From assembly GCF_016735615.1 (NCBI RefSeq), contig NZ_JAERSF010000002.1, positions 1,302,001 to 1,366,000 of the forward strand: a stretch of 64,000 nt of DNA, written 5' to 3'. This document shows, one piece after another, positions 16,728-24,082 of this stretch (positions are counted from its first letter, which is position 1; every line of letters starts with the position of its first letter). A program made the translations under genes and the position numbers. The notes beneath the pieces were generated by a model. It made no database searches and had not been told where the DNA came from. It saw nothing but the letters and a program-made list of their open reading frames with translations. The stretch comes from Flavobacterium tagetis (GTDB lineage: Bacteria > Bacteroidota > Bacteroidia > Flavobacteriales > Flavobacteriaceae).

Positions 16728-18836
16728 TTAGCTAATATAATTCCAGATATTCTTTTTCTTGGTCAACTCGATGAAAATTGCTCTAAGAATTGCATTTTCA
16801 GGTTTTTGAAGAGCAGAGTCTTCTTTTAAGATTTTTATGGCATAATTACGAGCCAGAGAAAGAATTTCTCTATCTTTTACAATATCTGCAATTTGAAGGT
16901 TTAGAACACCGCTTTGCTGTGTGCCCATTAAATCACCAGGACCGCGAAGTTTTAAGTCAACTTCGGCAATTTCAAAACCGTCATTGGTTTGTACCATAGT
17001 TTCCATTCTGGTTTTACTATCAGAACTTAATTTATGCCCCGTCATTAAGATGCAATAACTTTGTTCGGCACCACGACCAACACGTCCGCGAAGCTGATGC
17101 AATTGCGAAAGTCCAAATCTTTCGGCACTTTCAATAATCATTACACTGGCGTTTGGTACATTTACACCAACTTCAATTACAGTTGTAGCGACCATGATAT
17201 TGGTTTTTCCTTCAGAGAAACGCTTCATTTCAGAATCTTTATCGGCTGGTTTCATTTTTCCGTGAAGGATAGAAATAGAATATTGCGGAAGCGGAAAGTC
17301 GCGAGAAATACTTTCGTAACCATCCATCAAATCCTTATAATCCATTTTTTCAGATTCCTGAATCAACGGATAAACAATATAAATCTGTCTTCCTTTTGCA
17401 ATTTCATCACGAAGAAATTTCCATACTTTCAAACGATTCGTATCGTATCGATGTACAGTCTGAATTGGTTTTCTTCCTGGCGGCAATTCGTCAATAACTG
17501 AAATGTCCAAATCACCATACAAACTCATTGCCAGTGTTCTCGGAATAGGAGTGGCGGTCATAACCAAAACATGTGGCGGGATATCATTTTTTTTCCACAA
17601 TTTAGATCTCTGCTCCACGCCAAAACGATGCTGTTCATCAATTACAGCCAAACCTAGGTTCTGAAACTGTACTTTATCTTCCAATAAGGCATGGGTTCCA
17701 ATTAAAATTTTAAGTTCTCCGCTTTCTAATTCTTCATGAATAATTTTTCTTTCAGAAGTTTTGGTAGAACCCGTTAAAATTCTAATATTGATATTTAATG
17801 TTTTAGCAAATTCTGATAATCCGATAAAATGCTGATTTGCCAAGATTTCTGTCGGCGCCATCAAACAAGCCTGAAAACCATTGTCAATTGCTAAAAGCAT
17901 GCTCATAAAAGCAACAATCGTTTTTCCAGAACCTACATCACCTTGAAGTAAACGATTCATTTGGGCGTTGCTTCCCATATCGGTTCTGATTTCTTTGATT
18001 ACTCTTTTTTGAGCATTCGTTAAATCAAAAGGCAGATGATTTTTATAAAATTCATTAAAAAGTTCGCCCACTTTGTCAAATGGATGTCCTTTAATTTTAT
18101 GTTTTCGAATGAGATTCTTTGTAATTAATTGCAACTGAATAAAGAACAATTCTTCAAACTTCAGTCTAAATTGTGCTTTTGCTAAAATTTCAGCACTTTT
18201 AGGAAAATGAATATTGAATAATGCCGCACGTTTCGGAATCAGCTTTAATTCTTCGATTAGAAATGGAGGAAAAGTTTCGGTAAACAATGCTTGTGTTTCC
18301 AGAAAAAGCTGTTCCATCAATTTATTAATCGTTCGGTTCGAAATTCCTTTATTAGCCAAAGCTTCTGTCGAAGGATAAACAGGTTGCATAGCCGAGCGTA
18401 AACTTCTTTCGTGTTCGCTTAACAATTCAATTTCAGGATGTGCCATACTGAATTGACTCCCGTAAAGAGAACATTTTCCAAAAATTACTAGAGTTTCATT
18501 CAGCTTTAAACTTTCGCGAATCCATTTATGGCCTTGAAACCAGTTTAGATCAATTTGCCCTGTATCATCAACAAAAGTAGCTACGAGACGTTTTTTGTTT
18601 TTGGCAAATTCAACAGTTTTAATGTGAATTATTTTTCCAATAATTTGAACTTCAGAGCCCGTATTCTGCAATTCGTTAATCTTATAATAACGCGTCCTGT
18701 CAATATATCGATTCGGAAAAAGATTGACTAAATCTCCATATTTATGAATACCCAATTCCTTACGAAGTAATTGACCACGGCTTGGGCCAACACCTTTTAA
18801 GTATTCAATTGGAGTTTCAAGAAGATTATTAGACAT
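16728..18836 (-). CDS. recG: ATP-dependent DNA helicase RecG
   Basis: Branch-migration helicase that remodels stalled replication forks and Holliday junctions. The 702-residue product has the N-terminal wedge/OB region (LLETPIEYLKGVGPSRGQLL, then SEVQIIGKIIHIK), Walker A LLQGDVGSGKT, the DExH-type box VIDEQHRFGV, motif III VMTATPIPRT and the helicase C-terminal half (ATTVIEVGVNVPNA, LHQLRGRVGR). It ends with the RecG-specific TRAP region (DGFEIAEVDLKLRGPGDLMG, then TQQSG). Length is normal. The ATG at 18836 gives MSNNLLETPIEYLKGVGPSR. The gene appears monocistronic; an intergenic repeat forms its immediate 5' leader. Confidence 0.97.
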   Translation of the reverse strand: MSNNLLETPIEYLKGVGPSRGQLLRKELGIHKYGDLVNLFPNRYIDRTRYYKINELQNTGSEVQIIGKIIHIKTVEFAKNKKRLVATFVDDTGQIDLNWFQGHKWIRESLKLNETLVIFGKCSLYGSQFSMAHPEIELLSEHERSLRSAMQPVYPSTEALANKGISNRTINKLMEQLFLETQALFTETFPPFLIEELKLIPKRAALFNIHFPKSAEILAKAQFRLKFEELFFIQLQLITKNLIRKHKIKGHPFDKVGELFNEFYKNHLPFDLTNAQKRVIKEIRTDMGSNAQMNRLLQGDVGSGKTIVAFMSMLLAIDNGFQACLMAPTEILANQHFIGLSEFAKTLNINIRILTGSTKTSERKIIHEELESGELKILIGTHALLEDKVQFQNLGLAVIDEQHRFGVEQRSKLWKKNDIPPHVLVMTATPIPRTLAMSLYGDLDISVIDELPPGRKPIQTVHRYDTNRLKVWKFLRDEIAKGRQIYIVYPLIQESEKMDYKDLMDGYESISRDFPLPQYSISILHGKMKPADKDSEMKRFSEGKTNIMVATTVIEVGVNVPNASVMIIESAERFGLSQLHQLRGRVGRGAEQSYCILMTGHKLSSDSKTRMETMVQTNDGFEIAEVDLKLRGPGDLMGTQQSGVLNLQIADIVKDREILSLARNYAIKILKEDSALQKPENAILRAIFIELTKKKNIWNYIS

Positions 18837-18843
18837 TAAATTA

Positions 18844-18874
18844 TTTTAGATTTTAGATTGCTGATTTTAGATTT
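18844..18874. repeat. Intergenic repeat, family 'TTTTAGATTTTAGATTG', copy 2
   Basis: Matches 12680-12710 at 30 of 31 positions. Starts 8 bases upstream of the recG start codon (minus strand). A separate GAATTTGGAATTT-like stretch adjoins it at 18880-18896; a similar phrase occurs at 38428-38444. Confidence 0.7.
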
Positions 18875-19069
18875 GAAGAATTGGAATTTGGAATTTATTT
18901 TATTGGGATTTTATTGAAAAGCGAAGATAGATTTTAATTGGGAATTTTGAAAATGAATTGTAATTTTCAACTATTTGAATATTAACTTATCGTTAAGTTG
19001 TTAAATGCAGACGCAACCTTTTTAAGAAGGTAAAATCTTAATAATAATTAACCATCAAAAACTTTAAAA

Positions 19070-19492
19070 ATGAAAAAAATTGGACTTTTAATTGTAATGT
19101 TTGCTTTTTTAATTTCTTGCTCAAATGACGATTCAAGCAATAAGGCAGATACGGGCATTACAGACTATTATGGAAAATGGGTGCAATATAACGAACCGAA
19201 GAATGACGATCCTTCTTCAAATCAGTATTCATATATTTTTAATAAGGATAATACATTTTCAAAAACCAGAGTATATGAAAATATCAATGTAACGCTGACA
19301 GGAACTTTTGAGATTATAACTAAAGATAATCTTACTCGTTTTGTATTAACTTATAAAGAGAAAAAGGATAATGCATTTATTTCGAGCTGTGGAGGTGGTT
19401 TGATAGAAAGTTTTACTCTGGATAAGTCGGCAAAATTAATAGATGATGCTCGTGCATGTGATGCCGGTTTCGTATTTAAAAAATCAAATTAA
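19070..19492 (+). CDS. Small lipocalin-like lipoprotein, function unknown
   Basis: 140 residues with a lipoprotein signal, MKKIGLLIVMFAFLISCSND, acylated Cys at 17. The mature part reads YYGKWVQYN, then YSYIFNKDNTFSKTRVYENI and TLTGTFEIITKDN. This pattern of W after a short lead plus tandem beta strands is common in the small lipocalin-like lipoproteins of Flavobacteria. Two cysteines near the C-terminus (SCGGG, RACDAG) could form a disulphide. A perfect hairpin terminator follows at 19513. It has no operon partner. Role unknown. Confidence 0.7.
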   Translation: MKKIGLLIVMFAFLISCSNDDSSNKADTGITDYYGKWVQYNEPKNDDPSSNQYSYIFNKDNTFSKTRVYENINVTLTGTFEIITKDNLTRFVLTYKEKKDNAFISSCGGGLIESFTLDKSAKLIDDARACDAGFVFKKSN

Positions 19493-19512
19493 AATTTAAT
19501 ATTGCAACTTGT

Positions 19513-19546
19513 AAAACTCCGTTAGTTTCCTAACGGAGTTTTTTAT
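19513..19546 (+). terminator. Terminator after the lipocalin-like lipoprotein gene
   Basis: AAACTCCGTTAG pairs perfectly with CTAACGGAGTTT around a TTTC loop and continues into a T run, 20 bases after the stop codon. Confidence 0.9.
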
Positions 19547-19621
19547 TTAACGTCAGTATTGTTTTAATAAAAAAGATAATTACTAGATTTGTTCAAATAT
19601 TCAAATTATAAGCCTCAAATT

Positions 19622-21388
19622 ATGATTAAAGAAGAAAAAGTTCCTTTTGAAACAATGGTATTTTCTGGTATTACATTCAAAGTAATTAACCGACATGAAG
19701 CGCATAATATCATTGGAGATCTTACCGATTTCAACAATAATAAAGTCTATAATGTTTTTGAAGATACTTGGCGTTTTCCTGATTACGAAGAAAACCCGAT
19801 ATTTCTATTAGCGGAAGACGATGTAGAAATGGATTTATTTGAGATGGATTTCAGTACAGAAGAACATCCAGATATTTTTATTCTAGGTTTTATTTTTAAA
19901 GGAAATCTAACGGTTACCAAGCTTATCAGTTCTTTTGATACTGATAATTCTCCTGCTTTAATCGTTTTAGGAAAAACTACAACTGTAAATATTAATTTGT
20001 TCGGAAATGTTCATTATTTGGGTGGTGGTCTGCAATGTGACACACTTGCTGGAGAATACAATCATGGTGAACTTTTTGTAAAAGGAGATCTTACCGCTTG
20101 GCTGATTTATACTGATGATATGCTGTTTCATTTTGAGCGTTTTACAGATGTTCAGGCAATTATAAGTGCGGGTAGACCCGATGTGCTAATTTGCAGCAAT
20201 GTTCAAGACACTGACGGATCTATTATAACTGTTGAAAATTATTTGCCTTCAACCCATAAATTATCTGATATTGTAGAAGATTCTTTTTTAGAAAATTCAG
20301 ATTATAACGAAGAAATATTAGGCAATAACTATTTAGATGTTTTTAAAGAAGGTCTTTCAATTTTAGATTACGATAAAAAAGAGAAGTATTCGTATGCTGA
20401 TTTTCGTAATCAGTTTATCAAGATGGTTGAAGTTTTATCTGAAACTGAAGAGCAGAAAGAAAACGGAAAAATCGTTAGACATATTTCAGGAACAACTTAT
20501 TTGTTTATTCCGTTTGATTATGAAGGAAAAAAATACAGCCAGATTTCAGAAGAAATTTCGAATGGTTTCGGAATCAGAATGCGTGCTTTATGGTGTCATG
20601 AAGACGAAGAAATTATGCTTATTCTGGAGTATCTTGACGAAAATGGAGATCCAAAATACCAATGGATGAATGATGAAAATGCTCCAGGAATTGAGCTTTT
20701 CTGCGTGAAAAATGCTGTGATGAAAACTTTTGAAATATTGACGGCTGAAGTTGTTGACGACGACGAGGAGGAAACTGAGTATTCAGATTACGATAATAGA
20801 TTTACATTGGAAGAATATGCTTCTCAATTTGGCAATTACAAACTGCCAGAAGATTTAGTTAAATTATATGAATTTGAACAGGAATATGGCGTAGAAACGT
20901 ATTCAGAATGTTTTGGACTTACAATAACTGAAGAAAAAACAGGTATAAAAACTTGGTCTGAAGAGGAAGAATTCTATAATAGTTTTATTGAATTTGCAGG
21001 TGCAAACGGTTCAGGAAGCTCTTATGCCTATTGGATTATCGATAACGATTTGAATAATTGTCCGATTGTTGTTTTTGGTGATGAAGGTGGAGTTCATGTA
21101 GTAGCAGAAAACACTCAAAAATTAATTCAACTTCTAACATTGGATACCGAAATTTCTGTTGATTATGATAAAGCTTATTTTTATCAAGACGAAGAATATT
21201 ATGAAGAAAGTGAAAATAAGGAAGAATTTCGCGAATGGGTGAAAGAAGAATTTAATTTGGATGCAATAGATACTAATGAAGAAGCAGATGAAATTGTAGA
21301 AGAAGCGCAAAAAAAATATAAACAGAAATTTAATGATTTTTTAGTAAAATTTGATATTGAAATTAGCGAAGAAGAGAATGATGAATAG
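19622..21388 (+). CDS. Large acidic protein with a C-terminal SUKH (SMI1/KNR4)-like region
   Basis: 588 residues from the ATG at 19622; an earlier TTG (19589) would add 11 residues but is less likely. No signal or membrane segment, so cytoplasmic. Residues about 85-200 are strand-rich with regular hydrophobic spacing (ALIVLGKTTTVNINLFGNVH, GELFVKGDLTAWLIYTDD), suggesting a beta-solenoid or polymer-forming fold. Residues about 395-510 resemble SMI1/KNR4 (SUKH) proteins: LPEDLVKLYEFEQEYG, a FIEFAGANGSGSSYAYW segment and PIVVFGDEGGVHVVAEN. SUKH proteins are frequently immunity proteins against secreted toxins, but no toxin gene is adjacent. The tail is strongly acidic. Function is not established. 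Confidence 0.65.
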   Translation: MIKEEKVPFETMVFSGITFKVINRHEAHNIIGDLTDFNNNKVYNVFEDTWRFPDYEENPIFLLAEDDVEMDLFEMDFSTEEHPDIFILGFIFKGNLTVTKLISSFDTDNSPALIVLGKTTTVNINLFGNVHYLGGGLQCDTLAGEYNHGELFVKGDLTAWLIYTDDMLFHFERFTDVQAIISAGRPDVLICSNVQDTDGSIITVENYLPSTHKLSDIVEDSFLENSDYNEEILGNNYLDVFKEGLSILDYDKKEKYSYADFRNQFIKMVEVLSETEEQKENGKIVRHISGTTYLFIPFDYEGKKYSQISEEISNGFGIRMRALWCHEDEEIMLILEYLDENGDPKYQWMNDENAPGIELFCVKNAVMKTFEILTAEVVDDDEEETEYSDYDNRFTLEEYASQFGNYKLPEDLVKLYEFEQEYGVETYSECFGLTITEEKTGIKTWSEEEEFYNSFIEFAGANGSGSSYAYWIIDNDLNNCPIVVFGDEGGVHVVAENTQKLIQLLTLDTEISVDYDKAYFYQDEEYYEESENKEEFREWVKEEFNLDAIDTNEEADEIVEEAQKKYKQKFNDFLVKFDIEISEEENDE

Positions 21389-21420
21389 TAGTTTTTTATC
21401 TTTGAATAAAAATTAGAAAA

Positions 21421-21960
21421 ATGAAAACACATTTAGCACTTTTACGCGGAATCAACGTTTCTGGGCATAATATGATGAAAATGGAAGCTTTGAAGGCAAT
21501 GCTGGAAAATCTGGGCTTTCAAAATGTACGAACGTATTTGCAATCCGGAAATGTTTTTGTGGATAGTGAAGAAGATGCTTCAAAAGTTGGTTTTGTGATT
21601 AAACAAGAAATCTTTAAAGTCTTTGGTCACGAAGTTCCTGTTGTTATGATTACCAAAGAAAATTTAGAATCATGTTTTGCTAACAATCCGTTCTTGAAAG
21701 AAAAAGACATTGATATGAAAAAACTATACGTTGCTTTTGTTTCAATGAATTTGAAAAAAGAGAGCATTAACGATTTGAAAATAAGTCAATTCAAACCAGA
21801 CGAAGCCAGCATTGATGAAAACAGAATTTTTATTAAATATGCCGTTGGTGCAGGAAAAACCCGTTTTGACCAAAAATATATCGAGAAAAAATTAAATGTA
21901 ACAGCAACGATTCGAAATTGGAATACGGTTACGAACTTGCTTAAAATGTATAACGAATAA
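21421..21960 (+). CDS. DUF1697 family protein
   Basis: 179-residue cytoplasmic protein. The N-terminus KTHLALLRGINVSGHNMMKM and RTYLQSGNVFVDSEE are the hallmark of the DUF1697 family, whose function is unknown. The C-terminus has the usual ATIRNWNTVTNLLKM, which resembles a DNA/nucleic-acid-binding end in related proteins. It starts 32 bases after the SUKH-like gene, and its stop codon overlaps the next gene's ATG by one base, so translation of the two may be coupled. Confidence 0.85.
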   Translation: MKTHLALLRGINVSGHNMMKMEALKAMLENLGFQNVRTYLQSGNVFVDSEEDASKVGFVIKQEIFKVFGHEVPVVMITKENLESCFANNPFLKEKDIDMKKLYVAFVSMNLKKESINDLKISQFKPDEASIDENRIFIKYAVGAGKTRFDQKYIEKKLNVTATIRNWNTVTNLLKMYNE

Positions 21961-22355
21961 TGAAAAAGTATTTTTTTATAATGTTCTTCTTAGGACTAAG
22001 CTCTGTGACTTTGGCTCAAACATCAAAAGGAGCTTCAGAAGATTTTAATGATTTTTTTAAGAAATTCAATGCAGATCCTAAATTTCAAGTTAGTAGAGTG
22101 ATTTTTCCCTTAAAGTATAAGGCTAACAATGACGATTTTGAATTAATAGATTACACAATGGCAAAAGAGAAATATAAAGTGCTTCATCTTAATAACAAAG
22201 CTGATGAAAAATATTTAAAACGCACATTGTCAGTTAAGAAAAACAAAGCTACTCTTGAACAGCGTGGTTTAGATAACGGAATTTATATTGATTATATTTT
22301 TGAATTAAAAGATAACAAATGGTTTCTAAAAACTTTTGTCGATCAATCGACTTAA
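21960..22355 (+). CDS. DUF4348-like secreted protein
   Basis: 131 residues with a signal peptide (KYFFIMFFLGLSSVTLAQ). The mature part has DFNDFFKKFNADPKFQVSRV then FPLKYK, and ends with YIDYIFELKDNKWFLKTFVD. That layout of a short helix then strands matches DUF4348, a family of Bacteroidetes periplasmic or secreted proteins of unknown function. The start codon overlaps the preceding stop (TAATG arrangement). It is convergent with the HEAGH-motif gene, only two bases apart. Confidence 0.7.
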   Translation: MKKYFFIMFFLGLSSVTLAQTSKGASEDFNDFFKKFNADPKFQVSRVIFPLKYKANNDDFELIDYTMAKEKYKVLHLNNKADEKYLKRTLSVKKNKATLEQRGLDNGIYIDYIFELKDNKWFLKTFVDQST

Positions 22356-22357
22356 TG

Positions 22358-22861
22358 TTAGTCACGAATCCATTTTTGCATGGCTGGAAAAGGCATTTTT
22401 TGTTTTTTTTCAGCTTTTTCTTTTCCTAGAGATAATCCCATCCATTCTAAAAGAGGCAATCCCATATAATTTCCTGAAGTGAAATTTGAAATAAACCATT
22501 CAGAATTTCCTTTATAACCATGCGGATGAAATACAAATGCTGGTGAAAGCTGTAAATGGTGTAGCGCTGCGTACGACCATAGAATCGCAGCAATCTCGTC
22601 GCCTTGGGTTGGCCAATCTTTAGAAATTTCTGTTGTACTTACCAGTTTTCTTTCGGCCGGAACCGTTACAGCAAGATGCCCAGCTTCATGCAGAATATCT
22701 CCTGGATATAATAATTTATTGTAATCTACATAAATGCAGTCAGGACCTAAATCTAATCCCGGCAAAAAAGTTTCGCCAAGTTCTTTTTCGATTATATCAA
22801 TTCCAATTTCTTTCAAAAAGAATGCTACTTTCTTTACTTCCTCATTTTCTTTTAAATTCAT
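22358..22861 (-). CDS. Uncharacterised protein with an HExxH metal-binding motif
   Basis: 167 residues, no signal peptide. LYPGDILHEAGHLAV carries an HEAGH motif (near residue 60), the zinc site of many metallopeptidases. Further downstream, GDEIAAILWSYAALHHLQL offers Glu residues that could be a third ligand, and HPHGY follows. The protein is shorter than typical peptidases, so it may be a minimal zincin or a non-catalytic relative. I do not recognise the family. It is the last gene in a tight three-gene minus-strand operon: it starts one base after the stop of the lipoprotein gene before it. Confidence 0.7.
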   Translation of the reverse strand: MNLKENEEVKKVAFFLKEIGIDIIEKELGETFLPGLDLGPDCIYVDYNKLLYPGDILHEAGHLAVTVPAERKLVSTTEISKDWPTQGDEIAAILWSYAALHHLQLSPAFVFHPHGYKGNSEWFISNFTSGNYMGLPLLEWMGLSLGKEKAEKKQKMPFPAMQKWIRD

Positions 22862-22862
22862 A

Positions 22863-23243
22863 TCAATTTGTTTTTAAAATATTTTTCTTGATGTAAATAG
22901 TGTCTGCATTATGTAACGCTCCTTTTTTCATCCCACCGCCAAAGGGCTGCATGAATTGTATGTTTTGAGATTCATAACCTTTTTTTTTCACACATTCATT
23001 TACAGCCAAAGTTGGCGCTTCAAAGCCAAAAAAAGTAAATTGGCGATACCTTTTTTCTTTTAATGAAAAATAACCGTTCGATTGACTTAAAACTTCTCCA
23101 ACTTGACAATTTTGAATTGGCTGTTTTGTTTCCGAATCATAAATATAGCCCGTAATCTGAGGCCTTTTACATCTGCTGACCAAACAGCTTTGGACAGATA
23201 AAGAAACAAGAATTAATAAAACTATTTTAAAGAAATACTTCAT
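22863..23243 (-). CDS. Small lipoprotein with a carboxypeptidase-regulatory-like fold
   Basis: 126 residues. The lipoprotein signal is MKYFFKIVLLILVSLSVQSC. The mature part begins ITGYIYDSETKQPIQNCQVG and continues QSNGYFSLKEKR, the pattern of the CarboxypepD_reg-like beta-sandwich common in Bacteroidetes envelope proteins. No enzyme motif is seen. It begins on the base directly after the stop codon of the ATP-pyrophosphatase-like gene and is followed after one base by the HEAGH gene, so the three are certainly one transcription unit. Confidence 0.7.
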   Translation of the reverse strand: MKYFFKIVLLILVSLSVQSCLVSRCKRPQITGYIYDSETKQPIQNCQVGEVLSQSNGYFSLKEKRYRQFTFFGFEAPTLAVNECVKKKGYESQNIQFMQPFGGGMKKGALHNADTIYIKKNILKTN

Positions 23244-23987
23244 TTACTTTTTAATTAAATCACAATACCAAAATCCAAAATCAAAAGCAGTTTCATCATT
23301 AGTATCACAGGCTGTATTTGATGAATCTTGTTTTGCTGGCTTTTCATATTTTCTATAAACAATTTCACCAATTTCAAAATCAATAGGTTTTGAGAATATC
23401 GGACCATCAAAAGTAAAGGTGTGAAATTCGCCATTTTCTCCACAGACATCAACATTTTCAGGTAAATCATTTATAAAATTCTGATCGATAATTCTGCCGA
23501 CAAAACTTTTATCCAAATACTTTTCATTTACACAAACCACAATGGTTTTGAAGCCAAGCGAGATAAATTCTTGAATTAGATCTTGAGTTGGGATTTTCCA
23601 AATCGGAAAAACACCTTTTAATCCGATTTTTGCCAATTGATTTTCTCTGTATTGACGCAAATCTTCCAAAAAAATATCTCCAAAAATAGAATGTGTGATA
23701 CCATTTTGTTTTAGTTCGGTTAAAGTTTCAGTCATTACTTTTTCGTACACTTCCATTGTTGGCATTTCGGGCACTTCTAAGATTTTTAACGGGATTCCGA
23801 TGCTTTGTGCTTGTTCGTGCAGTAATTCAACACGAATTCCGTGCATCGAAATTCTTTGATATTGCTGGTTGACACTTGTCAGTAAACATTCGATTTGAAA
23901 GTCGATATTTTGTAATGTTTTATATAAGGCAAGAGCAGAATCTTTTCCGCTGCTCCAGTTAAATAAGGCTTTGTGAGGTCTAGACAC
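23244..23987 (-). CDS. Dph6-related ATP pyrophosphatase (adenine nucleotide alpha hydrolase)
   Basis: 247-residue cytoplasmic enzyme of the PP-loop ATP pyrophosphatase superfamily. The PP-loop is FNWSSGKDSALALY (Ser-Gly-Lys-Asp-Ser at 13-17). The family's HGIRVELLHEQAQSIGIPL and FGDIFLEDLRQYRE follow, with GENGEFHTFTFDGP at about 195-210. These are the marks of the diphthine-ammonia ligase-like group. Bacteria do not make diphthamide, so the bacterial substrate is not known; an amidation or thiolation on a nucleotide-activated carbonyl is likely from the fold. First gene of the three-gene operon ending at 22358. Confidence 0.85.
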   Translation of the reverse strand: MSRPHKALFNWSSGKDSALALYKTLQNIDFQIECLLTSVNQQYQRISMHGIRVELLHEQAQSIGIPLKILEVPEMPTMEVYEKVMTETLTELKQNGITHSIFGDIFLEDLRQYRENQLAKIGLKGVFPIWKIPTQDLIQEFISLGFKTIVVCVNEKYLDKSFVGRIIDQNFINDLPENVDVCGENGEFHTFTFDGPIFSKPIDFEIGEIVYRKYEKPAKQDSSNTACDTNDETAFDFGFWYCDLIKK

Positions 23988-24082
23988 GATGGATTTGTTT
24001 TATATGGTAAACTTACAAAATTCGTTCTATTTGTAAAGGAAACCTTTGTAACTTTGGGATTTTGCCTTTTAAATTTGTTTCA

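Noticed and set aside
17061..17501. 146-codon frame antisense to recG
   Set aside because: Covers conserved helicase motifs on the other strand; no recognisable domain.
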